Origin: Phorcus lineatus
Taxonomy: Eukaryota; Mollusca; Gastropoda; Trochida; Trochidae
NCBI GenBank assembly: GCA_921293015.1
Contig: OV121087.1
Location: 34,951,235-35,015,234, forward strand
DNA: 64,000 bases
Reading direction: 5' to 3'
Shown here piece after piece: positions 11,698-22,640 of the stretch; the first letter of the stretch is position 1; the number at the start of each line of letters is the position of its first letter. Made by a program: the position numbers and the translations under genes. The notes under the pieces were generated by a model. The model was not told where the DNA came from. It searched no databases and saw nothing but the letters and a program-made list of their open reading frames with translations.

Positions 11698-12050
11698 TGA
11701 GCACAGTAGTGTAGTGGTTAGCTTGCACTCATGGCCGGGTTCGCACGCCAAAACACCAAAAACCAAGCATTTGTTACTTCAGCATTGCACTGTGTAAATT
11801 GTGTCCCTGGGCAAAACATTTCATCCTCACTAGCTGAACACTTTCTATCCAGGTGTACAAATGGGTACCTGAACACTGGAAATTATGGATCTAGATATTG
11901 TGTACCAAACATTTGTTACTTCAGCATTGTAATTTGTTAATTGTGTCCCTGGGCAAGACATTTCATTCACAATAGCTGCATTCAGTCTATCCAGGTGTAC
12001 AAATGGGTGCCTGCACACTGGAAATTATGGATCTATATTGTTGCATGAAG
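11698..12050 (+). mobile_element. tRNA-derived SINE (family 2) with duplicated body
   Basis: The head resembles a tRNA promoter (AGTGTAGTGGTTAGC as A box, GGGTTCGCACGCC as a decayed B box). The body carries TGTCCCTGGGCAAAACATTTC and CCAGGTGTACAAATGGGTACC, a block common in metazoan SINE cores. The body from TTGTTACTTCAGCATTG occurs twice, starting near 11771 and 11913 (period ~142 bp), so part of the SINE was tandemly duplicated. Confidence 0.75.
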
Positions 12051-12059
12051 CACTTAATA

Positions 12060-13045
12060 GGCTACAGAAATGATATTCCTTTAGCATAAAAATAAAAATG
12101 TCACTTTTCAAGGCTCTGTCATGGATATCACCATTGACAGAAGAATACTATGATCATTGTTATTGTTATGTCCAGAAATATTCCCTGACTTATATAACAT
12201 CAGATAGTTCCCTTTGTTCTTAGACATGATTACCATAAAACTGCATCTCAGAATATTTTTAAAATTTTCAGAATTCAGAGTTTAAAATGTCAAGCTGCCA
12301 GCCTAGTAAAAAATATGAAAATTGTCAAAATGCTTCTGATAAGAAACAGTCAAAGAGGTCATTAATTGAGTTAGCGTACACTTTTTTGTCTCAAATTGAT
12401 CTTACAATCATATCATATAAATGCTGTGATTCTACAGTCTCCTATCAAATATTCCAGTATAAGGTTTTTATTATAAGCACCCTACCACTCCTAGAATATA
12501 TCATTTTTAGATTACTTTAATCGTCCTGTGATGGGTTATAACCTTAACTCCAGCAATATGTATTGCCTATTCATAAGAAAAACCCATCATGGTCTTTTTT
12601 TTGATATTCTGTTTGTTTCTGAGCTGTAACCAATCTACTACGGAACTATTTTGCCACTTATTGGTAATTGTTAAATTGGTATTCCAACAGTTGACATCAA
12701 TAAATATGATCAATGTATATTAAGAATTTCATATCAAAACTATAATTATTAATGTCGACAGTCAGAAAATGAAAACATGGTTATATATCAGTTGTATTGC
12801 AACTAGTCATAGCCATATCACTAGACTAACCTTAGGCTTTTTGGCATTTGACATTTGGTAAATAAATATCAAATGAAATTAATTTAAGCCATGAAAGACT
12901 TTAGAGCTATTGCGTAAATGACATTGAATATCAAGATGTTGAAAATTATGATGGTAAATTTACAGAGGACAATCAATATTGAAAAAAAAAAGTGAATGAT
13001 GATGATAATATATGACCGCTGATATTGGCTGTGTTGATGGTGATA
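12060..13045. other. AT-rich intergenic sequence
   Basis: No coding or structured element is recognised before the minisatellite. Confidence 0.35.
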
Positions 13046-13990
13046 ACAGTTCTGGTACTGATGTTTGATGATTTGATGACACTACTGATACTGATGTTTG
13101 ATGACACTACTGATACTAATGTTTGATGACACTACTGATTCTGATGTTTGATGACACTACTGATACTGATGTTTGATGACACTACTGATACTGATGTTTG
13201 ATGACACTACTGATACTGATGTTTGATGACACTACTGATACTGATGTTTGATGATTTGATGACACTACTGATACTGATGATTTGATGACACTACTGATAC
13301 TGATGTTTGATGACACTACTGATACTGATGTTTGATGATTTGATGACACTACTGATACTGATGTTTGATGACACTACTGATACTGATGTTTGATGACACT
13401 ACTGATACTGATGTTTGATGACACTACTGATACTGATGTTTGATGACACTACTGATACTGATGTTTGATGATTTGATGACACTACTGATACTGATGATTT
13501 GATGACACTACTGATACTGATGTTTGATGACACTACTGATACTGATGTTTGATGATTTGATGACACTACTGATACTGATGTTTGATGACACTACTGATAC
13601 TGATGTTTGATGACACTACTGATACTGATGTTTGATGACACTACTGATACTGATGTTTGATGACACTACTGATACTGATGTTTGATGACACTACTGATAC
13701 TGATGTTTGATGACACTACTGATACTGATGTTTGATGATTTGATGACACTACTGATACTGATGATTTGATGACACTACTGATACTGATGTTTGATGATTT
13801 GATGACACTACTGATACTGATGTTTGATGATGGCATTGACACTACTGATACTGATGTTTGATGATGGCATTGACAATACTGATACTGATGTTTGATGATG
13901 GCATTGACAATACTGATACTGATGTTTGATGATGGCATTGACAATACTGATACTGATGTTTGATGATGGCATTGACAATACTGATACTGA
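13046..13990. repeat. 24-bp minisatellite with higher-order pattern
   Basis: The basic unit is TGATGTTTGATGACACTACTGATAC. Variants carrying an extra GATTTGATGA recur as a cluster near 13251, 13475 and 13740, so the array seems built from larger blocks of roughly 225-265 bp. The last units (13830-13990) switch to a GATGGCATTGACAATACTGA form. Confidence 0.95.
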
Positions 13991-14151
13991 TGTTTGATGA
14001 TGGTGTTGACGACAGCAACAATATTGATGATGATAACAATGAGAACACTATTAATGGACATTACTGATTATTATGATAATGGGGATATTGATGATGACAA
14101 TGACATTGACATAGGGATAGCAAAAACTTATGATGAAAACAATATTGATAT

Positions 14152-14190
<39 letters not shown>

Positions 14191-14360
14191 CAATATTGAT
14201 GATGATAATGATTTTGACAATTTTGATGATGACAATGATATTGATGATGACAGTGACAATATTGATGATGAATATGACAACATAAATGATGATGATGATA
14301 GAAATTGTGATGATGACAATGACAATATTGATTATGGTGGAAATGTTGATGATGATTTCA
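13990..14360. repeat. GAT-rich low-complexity tract
   Basis: It contains a pure (GAT)n run near 14150-14190 and scattered GATGATGACAAT. It translates to poly-Asp/Asn on one strand and poly-Ile or poly-Ser on the other. It is continuous with the minisatellite and probably arose from it. Confidence 0.9.
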
Positions 14361-15635
14361 GAGACAAATTCATCAATAGAACATAGAATGTGCAATAAGG
14401 TTAACTTGGTAAACAGAAACAGAATTACCAAACCTTAGTCGAGATGTATTTAACTACAGTGTATCAATACACAACAACATTATGTACGTGTCCATCAATA
14501 TTAATATGTATGTTTGTGAAGTCCTTCTTAAAGTCTATAAACCTGTCAGAAGTTAACACAGTGGATATAAGTAGTAAAATTTCTCTGTAGATCAAGTTTA
14601 TGAACCATAAATTATTCACACTTTACCCTTTTGTTCTAAATTCTGATGAAAGCACTCTTTGATGCATCACAATGAAAAAAAACCTGAGCAATGGAATAAA
14701 CTTTTTCTGCAAAGAAGAGCTTAAACGTACTCGAATGAAAATTGTATCAGTGAATTTGAAAGTTCATTCTTTTAAAGTAACAACGATTAAAGTAAATTCT
14801 ATAGAAGCACTTGATATAACATTTACTACGGAACAACATTTGCAAAGGTAATTAAATGTGATAACAGCCTAGGAGCTAGTAAAAGTCTCATGAAATATTG
14901 ATGGCTTGGCGCTGAATGTCCTTTAAGATGAGCAGGAATTCTGCCGCTATTAGGCAAAGACTGCCAAAGCTATAACAAAGTCATAAAACGACAAATATTT
15001 CAATTTCAGATGAATATTTGAAACATAGTTAAATTCATTTTCTCTCAAATTTGAACAATTTCAAACTGATAGAATTGTTTTTTCCATAATTGAATTTTAC
15101 TTAAATGATATGAAAATAAAGTGAAATAGAATTCAAATTTTATTAAGTTATTAAGACTCAGAAGTTTGCAACTTTGGTAATATCATTGAATGATCTTTTT
15201 ATTTGATTCAAATATTCAATAACATTGAGAATTACAGCCAAAGCATCGAATTTACAACCATGTTTTTCATCATCTTATCTACTTTAATGGGAACAACATT
15301 CCTTAATTACAAGTAATGCAAAGATAATGCATATTTCTTGATATTACTACTGACCCACACCATATAAATCTACCATAAAAGTTTGTTGGAAAATATTTAC
15401 ATAATAAGGCTGAAGAGATGATTCTAAACGACTGGGAGTATTTAAAGCAACGTTGCAATAAATGCGCACCATTTATTATATCAGCAATATTAAAAGTTCT
15501 AGTTCAAGTGTTTTCAATAATCAATATTTCCAATTTGTGCACAACCGACACTTAACATTGTTAACATCTCATTGTGACTTCCAATGTTCTAACTTTGTCA
15601 TTATTGATTGTTTGGCAACTGTATTGAATCAAAAT
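14361..15635. other. AT-rich sequence, nothing recognised
   Basis: There is no gene-like segment. If the downstream mucin-like exon has earlier exons, this stretch could be part of an intron. Confidence 0.35.
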
Positions 15636-16076
15636 CAATAAACCTCACTTTTGTGTGGCTAAGTTACCGCTGAACAATTGTGTTCTGTATTTACTTTATG
15701 TATGTTTGTCTATAGTTTACTTTACCTTAGTTTTCTATGTATTAATTAGTATTGGGAGGTGGGGGGGTTAAGGGAATTTAAAACCCCCCAACAAAATTGG
15801 TAACCCCTTATGATGTACACACGCATACCCAACCCCCTTCCTCTTCAAGAGGTGAACCCCTCTCCCTTACAAAATTCCTCGTTCAGCCACTGAACATAAT
15901 TCAATACTTCCAAATGAAAGTCATTATGTCACTGTCTTAATCAAAAATAAAACACTGAGATGAAAAAATTTTAATTTTTGAAAGTATCAAATAAAGCAAG
16001 AAACTCAAATTCAGAAAAGGAAAATAGAATTTCAAAATCTCTGTCTGTAGAGACCAGTAAACCAATACCATGTGAT
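15636..16076. repeat. Direct duplication, copy 1
   Basis: It starts with CAATAAACCTCACTTTTGTG and ends with ACCAGTAAACCAATACCATG. It matches 16599-16988 closely apart from two or three short deletions in copy 2; the offset at the start is 963 bp. The spacer between the copies is unrelated. Confidence 0.93.
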
Positions 16077-16598
16077 GAGTGCATATGTCCTCATATGCAA
16101 TGTGATAACCAATATGAGCATGATAATGTGTGTTATAGTGCCTTTAAGAAGAAAAAACCCTAAAATACTGAAACTTTCTTTTGAGTCCAAATAAAGACTT
16201 TCAAACAACAATAGAGACACATAGTAAATACCTCTGATGATGGTATATGTTAGTTTCAAACCAAAGAGATGACTGATGAACTACAGACCAAAGGAGTATG
16301 TCACTTAAAAAAAACATTTTTGGTAACATTTTAATATTTTAATATGCCAGTGCGAGTGCACCAGGCCTCTATCCTATATGTTTCCTCAAACAACAATGCT
16401 ACATTACTATTCTGATGGATTTTTACAATTTGACATAAGCTTGCTACCTAGTGTGAGTGCACCATGTTTGTCATGCAGCTTTTTGTTTTGAGTAGGGATT
16501 TACATACAATTGTTTGTGGCCTTCCTGCATCAGGAATGATCTTGGACAAAGCGACAAATAAACATGGCGAAGACTGTTGTATTCTTGTCATAATTGAT

Positions 16599-16988
16599 CA
16601 ATAAACCTCACTTTTGTGTGGCTAAGTTACCGCTGAACAATTGTGTTCTGTATTTACTTTATGTATGTTTGTCTATAGTTTACTTTACCTTAGTTCTTCT
16701 ATGTATTAATTTGTATTGGTAAGGGGGGGAGGTTAAGGGAATTTTAAAAAACCTCAACAAAACAAACCCCCTTCCTCTTACAAAATTCTGTGATCAACCA
16801 CTGAACATAATTCAATACTTCCAAATGAAAGTTATTATATCACTGTTTTAATCAAAAATAAAACACTGAGATGAAAAAATTTATATTTGTGAAAGTATCA
16901 AATAAAGCAAGAAAAATCCTCAAATTCAGAAAAGGAAAATTGAATTCAAAATCTCTGTCTGTAGAGACCAGTAAACCAATACCATGTA
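16599..16988. repeat. Direct duplication, copy 2, ending at the mucin-like exon
   Basis: This copy ends at ACCAATACCATGTAATG, directly before the pyrimidine tract and AG of the exon acceptor at 17016. Copy 1 lacks the acceptor and exon. Confidence 0.93.
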
Positions 16989-19523
16989 ATGATTATTTTT
17001 CTTGTTTTCTTCACAGTGGGCCAAAGCAGTGAGCAAACAGCATCGACGACGGCAAATACTAACACCTTGACGCCAGCTTTAGATGGCAACAGTCTTACAA
17101 GCCAGCCTAGCAGATCCTTTAATCCACAGGCAGTGACCGAGACTACCAGTGTGCTTGGCGCACAAACATCCGGATTAGAACATGTTCAGCTCAACCCGCC
17201 GTCGATGACCTCTTCGGATTACTCATCCAGTTCCGTGACCTCTAGTCAAGATGGTGAAAGGACAAACATTCCAGAAAGAGGCTCTGATGATGCAATGGTT
17301 ACATCAGCATCCTTGAGTGTGCCTGTGTCACAAACAAACACTCCAGAGAGGGATAATATTGATGAAACATCATCCCATGTAGATATTGTTGTTGCTGAGA
17401 CATTGACAACAAGTGAGAGGATGCTAGAAGTATCTGCAAGTGGTCATACATCAGTGGTTACAACTTCTGTTCATGTGGAAGTTACATCAAGTTTTACTTT
17501 TGAACCACCTTCTTTGGGAGTAGTTAAACCATCAACTTCACATGTTTATGTTCCTGATCCTGTAATGACCTCAGTCACACCATTGGTTACGGATGTGTCT
17601 GTGTCAAGTTCATCAATAGCCTCATCTCCAATTATACCAACATCTTCAAGTTCACAACATGACCACATTGCAGGGCCAGCCAGTGCTTCACCTACTCCTG
17701 AACCTTATGCTGGTTTCGTAAGAACGTCTGAACTGTCTTCAGTCACATCTTCAAGTGTTGTGATATCGCCTCCCCCACAGACATCCATCCAGGGAGCCCC
17801 ATTCCAAACAACAGTTCAAGGAGCCCCTCCCCAAACATCATCTCAGCAAACTTTAGTCCAACAACAGTCAACATCATCCAGTGCAGATCATGATTCCTCT
17901 GTAGAGATTGTGGATTTGTCTTCTGGCTGGGGAAGATTCCTAGACCAAAGGACAGAGTCTCAATTGGACGCCTCTAGTCACAGTGCTCTACCTAGTATGG
18001 TCCCTGTGCTAGCTCCAACGAGCTCTCTGGCTGCTGAGTCCAGTTCCATCAGCAGATCTTCCTTAGGACTGACACACTCTGGGGTCCTAATCCCAGTTAG
18101 TTCCTCGGCTTTCTCATCTGCTACTCTTGATGTTTCCTCAGTGATATCTCCAATGTCAACAGACAGTCTTGAATCTAGTACTCCGTTGATTGTTGTTCAA
18201 ACATCTTCTATGGTAGAGAGAACATCGTCTATTGATATACCAAGTATCGCAATTTCAACATCATCACCTCCAGAATATTCTGAAAGTGTTCCTGCAACAT
18301 CTACCAATGTCCCTGTTTCGGCATCAGAATCTAGTTACTCAGGAATACTGCATGTGTCAACTTCATCAAGGGAGACTACTCAAGAAAGTGTAGTTTCAGG
18401 GGAGACAACACAGGTGTCAAGGGAAGCAACCCATGTTCCAGTTATGCCAATTTCCACTTCAGCACCACCAGTAGCTCAAAGATCTACTTCAGTTTTTGTG
18501 ATGCCATCAAGAACAGAAACTTCATCAACAAGCACATCAATATATCCTGGTCCAATCTCCACTACTCAGCCACCCTCCACAACTGAACGACCCGTCACAA
18601 GCCCACAAGTCCTAAGAGACTGTTTCTTTAAACTCACTTTCAGTGTTGACTGTGCTGTGATTCTCAACAATTCTCTTATACTTGCAGAATTTGTTGGATC
18701 TCTCAAGAACGTCCTTGTGGTCAACCTCCAAGTCCCGCCCAAGAAAATAAAACTTTATGACCCTCTTTGTGGGTCTCTCATCATCCATGTAGCTTTCACC
18801 CAAGTTCCCTACTATGAAGTCAAGCACTTGCTTTACGGGCAGTTCCGGCAACAACAGTTCGAAGTACCAATCATGGTAGACAACCAACTTATCGAGCTGA
18901 AAGGTGTGAAAGTAGTCGAGATAGATCCTCCTTCCACATTGAGTCCAATTGAAGTTCCTGAAACAGGTCTTGACAAGATTGATCTGATTGTCATCATTGT
19001 TGCTTGCTGCATTTGTGGAATACTAATTACCATTGGAGTTATACTCTGTGCCAAGGAATGCTATCGAAGGAAGTATGCCCAATCATTTGACCTTCTTGAG
19101 GTGCCTCACGTCAACTTAAAACTTGAAGACTTCACTTTGACGAGGATTCCTCGTCCTAAAGCAGTTTATGGTGATGAATCAGTCACGATGCAGGCTTTTA
19201 TGGATAACTCCTCACATAGGATTATTAAAAGTGGTCATCCCGACAACCACGGCAATGGTATTCATTCGAATGATGTTCAGGTGCGTATGAAGCAGAACAA
19301 AGATGGACTAGTGGTGGGTGTTACGGGATACACGTCACAGAAGTCGGGGGGTGACAGGAGTTTGAAGAGGAATAGTTCTGAAGGGTTCGATCCCGGGGAT
19401 CCTGCCACTGAGAACTTGCTGCAGAAAGATCAGAGTTCTACCCAGGTCGGGGCAAATAATCCGATCTTTGTGGATGACGATTCTCTCTCAACATCAGCAG
19501 AACATCAAACAAAGAAGGAATAA
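16989..19523 (+). CDS. Mucin-like single-pass membrane protein, unknown family
   Basis: An open frame of 844 codons, far longer than chance in AT-rich DNA. Residues ~13-540 are very rich in Ser, Thr, Pro and Val, as in O-glycosylated mucin stalks. Residues ~543-660 look like a folded juxtamembrane module with three Cys, placed and sized like a SEA domain, which I cannot confirm. Residues ~666-688 form one hydrophobic span, followed by KECYRRK and a ~156-residue cytoplasmic tail that ends near an NPIF motif of the NPxF sorting type. The start is uncertain. MIIFLVFFTV could be a weak signal peptide, but the same bases (TTTTTCTTGTTTTCTTCACAG, split across 16996-17016) make a strong acceptor. The true exon may therefore begin at 17017, with a signal-peptide exon further upstream. 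I do not recognise the family. Confidence 0.8.
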   Translation: MIIFLVFFTVGQSSEQTASTTANTNTLTPALDGNSLTSQPSRSFNPQAVTETTSVLGAQTSGLEHVQLNPPSMTSSDYSSSSVTSSQDGERTNIPERGSDDAMVTSASLSVPVSQTNTPERDNIDETSSHVDIVVAETLTTSERMLEVSASGHTSVVTTSVHVEVTSSFTFEPPSLGVVKPSTSHVYVPDPVMTSVTPLVTDVSVSSSSIASSPIIPTSSSSQHDHIAGPASASPTPEPYAGFVRTSELSSVTSSSVVISPPPQTSIQGAPFQTTVQGAPPQTSSQQTLVQQQSTSSSADHDSSVEIVDLSSGWGRFLDQRTESQLDASSHSALPSMVPVLAPTSSLAAESSSISRSSLGLTHSGVLIPVSSSAFSSATLDVSSVISPMSTDSLESSTPLIVVQTSSMVERTSSIDIPSIAISTSSPPEYSESVPATSTNVPVSASESSYSGILHVSTSSRETTQESVVSGETTQVSREATHVPVMPISTSAPPVAQRSTSVFVMPSRTETSSTSTSIYPGPISTTQPPSTTERPVTSPQVLRDCFFKLTFSVDCAVILNNSLILAEFVGSLKNVLVVNLQVPPKKIKLYDPLCGSLIIHVAFTQVPYYEVKHLLYGQFRQQQFEVPIMVDNQLIELKGVKVVEIDPPSTLSPIEVPETGLDKIDLIVIIVACCICGILITIGVILCAKECYRRKYAQSFDLLEVPHVNLKLEDFTLTRIPRPKAVYGDESVTMQAFMDNSSHRIIKSGHPDNHGNGIHSNDVQVRMKQNKDGLVVGVTGYTSQKSGGDRSLKRNSSEGFDPGDPATENLLQKDQSSTQVGANNPIFVDDDSLSTSAEHQTKKE

Positions 19524-20940
19524 GTAGGATATATTTGTGTCATGAAGGAGAAAAAAGAATATACTTGCGTCATGAAGGAGAATGAATAGAATATATAGAT
19601 TATATAAGAGAGATGGATTTATTAAATGATTGAGAGTGAGATGCTGTGTATGATCAGTGAAATTAACCACTGTCAGGCTACAGTGGCGATAACCATTATC
19701 ATCACTGTACTGAGTGATTATAAACTTGAGCGCCACCTGTGTAATGTCATCAGGACGATGCTATGAGGTCACATACAATTTTGGTTCAAGCTTCCTTAGG
19801 GCACATATACACTGATGAAAGGGATCTATGTAAAAATAAATCACAAATATGGTCATATAATAAATAGAATATCTGTTTTCCCTTGCTGAATACATGTACA
19901 GTGCTTATATCATCTGATGAGGTAGAAAGGTAATATTTCACTCATGTCTTGTGATATATGATCATTTCTACCTCACTCGCTGAGATAAAGGTATTTGTCA
20001 AGGAAAGACCGATACCCTCTAAACAATTGTGCCAAGGAGGGAGAAAAACAGCATATACCTCCTTATGTTCGCTACCATATTGTTTGCGGAAAAAATCCCG
20101 CTTTTAATATTGAGATCTTACTGAAGTTACTAAACTTGGGTCTTATTTTTGCAACAGCAAAGAAATGAATAGGTCTTTGTGTCATTGTTATGAAATTTGT
20201 GATCAAATACCATTGTTATTGAATAGTTGGAATTGCTTGGAAAACCATGGTCTATATCTGATTTTTATGTATGAATTCATCATTTAAAGATCCTAATATA
20301 TATATATATATATATATATATGATACATTATTTTCATGAAATCTCTTAAATCATTGTGAATTTCATGTCAATGAATTAAATTTCTTGAGATCACTGATAT
20401 CATATCATTCAAAAGGATTTGTAATTCATACGATTATCTTAATTAGAATTATATTTATGAAATAATATTGATGTGTATATGTTTACATTGATTCGAAAGG
20501 TCAGTTTTGAGCCAGTTTTTAAATTCTTTGTATTGAAAATCAATTATTTTTAGATGTTTGATTTTGTCAGTTATTGTTTAAAGATTGGCTGTTCTGTTGT
20601 GAAATCAGCGATTTTAGTGACAACCTTTATGAACCATTTTTATCATTTCATATTCATTTTGCATTGCTGGCAAATGTTATTTTCTATTAGTCATTTGTAT
20701 AAAAAAAAACATGTAGATTGTTTATATGCCCTGAGTGTGTGTACAAATGTCACATATTTGTGTCTAGTCAATATGTTATATACAGGTATGATTATTTTCT
20801 GGTCAAAATTAATATTTTATGTATAATTTTCATAGTATATTCCAAGCAGGAAGTTCATATTTTATTAATTATACATCTGAATGTTATCAGTACTTAATTG
20901 AAATTGAACGTCACAAATAAAATTAAAATAGTTTGTATCA
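19524..20940 (+). other. Probable 3' UTR of the mucin-like gene
   Basis: AT-rich sequence after the stop codon, with AATAAA candidates at 19835-19840 and 20916-20921. It contains a (TA)n microsatellite near 20296-20321. The true end cannot be chosen from sequence alone. Confidence 0.45.
20296..20321. repeat. (TA)n microsatellite
   Basis: About 13 TA repeats in a row within the presumed 3' UTR. Confidence 0.9.
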
Positions 20941-22099
20941 TAAACCTCAACAGAGATTGTTTATAAGTATTGTAGTCTTTTTTTGGTTTGCATTTAATGT
21001 TTTTTTTTAAGCTTAACAAAATATCACCAAAATTGAGAATTCTGTGTAAATAAAAAAATTTAAAAGTGTATTTTTTGAATTTGTAATTTAATTATAATAT
21101 TAAAGGTATAGAAATTTGAGTGTTTGATGTCTTAAACATTTACCTGTAAAATCTTAGTAAATGTTTTGTATCTATTTCAGTGAAATGACCATCACCAAAT
21201 TTAAGGGGGGAAAAATAATTTACAAATAAATTTTACAATTTCTTGCAAGAAATTACCTACCAGGTATCATATTAAAGCCAAATGTCATGCAAATGTTTTT
21301 GTCCCACTTTTAGATCAAAGTGGAGGGTCTGAGAATTTGTCATTTTAACATACATTACTCTGTTAACCATCAGATCAACAAAGTTTAATGGTTATCCTAA
21401 ACCTAGGCATTTTTTTTATATAAGTTGGTTTACAGATCCTCCAAACCTAAAAATAAAAATTTAAAAAAAAAAAATGAAATTCTCAAATAAGGAATTTTTT
21501 TACCACCGAGTGTAGACAGGAGAAATAATTTTTTTTGAAACAATGATTGTTTCCAAATAACCGTCCCTTCAAACTACCATAGCAAGTTCTAAAAATAAAT
21601 CGCATTGGCAATACTTAATAGCCGTGTTTAACCTAATAAAGAGATTTATTATTTTTTGGTTACCTATTCAATTCTAAGGAAAAGAAAAAAACTAAATTTC
21701 AGTTTTTTTATATATTTTTTTGGGACAACCGACATGAGGTTTTGAGGTAAAAAGTCCATAAACAAACTTTTTAAAAAACCCGCCTACTACCTTTCTGTTC
21801 TTTGTAGTTGATGGAGGATATTTTTCCAAGAGAGATCTAAATTCCCAATGCAATCTGTAATAGGGAAACCAAATCCATAAATGGGACTTTGTACTTTAGT
21901 GTTATTTTCATTGATATATCTGATTTTATCCCATCACTTTAATTAAAATGTTTGTTCAATTATTATTTTGTTTGTTCATGAAATGTTATATGACATCACA
22001 ACCCCAAACCCTCCATCTGTTGCTACTCTGTAGTCTCTGTTTGATATTGCTGAAATCAAACTCCCCTAACCCTCAACGGGTGTATTTTATCTTTGAGTT
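20941..22099. other. AT-rich intergenic sequence
   Basis: Poly-A and poly-T runs are common. No gene or repeat family is recognised. Confidence 0.35.
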
Positions 22100-22640
22100 G
22101 GGTTTTTAAACACCTTGCTTTCACAAACCCATATATCTCCCTAGGATCCATCATAACCATAAAATTCCTATTTAAATCATCATGACATTTTAAACTTCAC
22201 CCATCTGATTCACATTAGCTGCTAAACTGTCCTACCATAAAGTTTCCTCAAACTTCTTTCTAGTTATAAACGCCTTGTGATAACCTAACCATGTTTTATT
22301 TTTCCCTATACATATCCAACGTAACCCTTACATTCCGATTTAAATCATCATCCCTAACTAAACTGTCACCCATTTTAATCTGAATCATGTCCCTAATCTC
22401 TCTAGACATGAGCTGCTACACTATCCTTCCACCAAGTCTACGCAAATGGATTCTCATTATAAATCCATTGGCATCACCTAACCATGTTGTTTATCTCCTA
22501 ACACATCCGATACAACCCTTACACTGAAATTTTGATCATAATCACATCCCAAATCTTGTTTTCCCACCCGCTACATTCTCTCCCCACCAAGTCTACTCAA
22601 CTCATTTGTTCCCACATAACCTGTGTTACAAGGGGACCAC
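22100..22640. repeat. Decayed ~190-bp tandem repeat
   Basis: About three diverged units. Landmarks recur in order: CCTAACCATGTT (22284 and 22477), ACATCC(A/G)A then AACCCTTACA, and CCACCAAGTCTAC. Divergence is high, so the array is old. Confidence 0.7.

Noticed and set aside
13994-14386. Aspartate-rich 130-residue frame
   Set aside because: It is a product of GAT repeats; the opposite strand is equally open as poly-Ile or poly-Ser.
15978-16163. 61-residue frame in the upstream duplication as a possible first exon of the mucin-like gene
   Set aside because: It has no signal peptide or suitable donor, and it lies inside repeated DNA.
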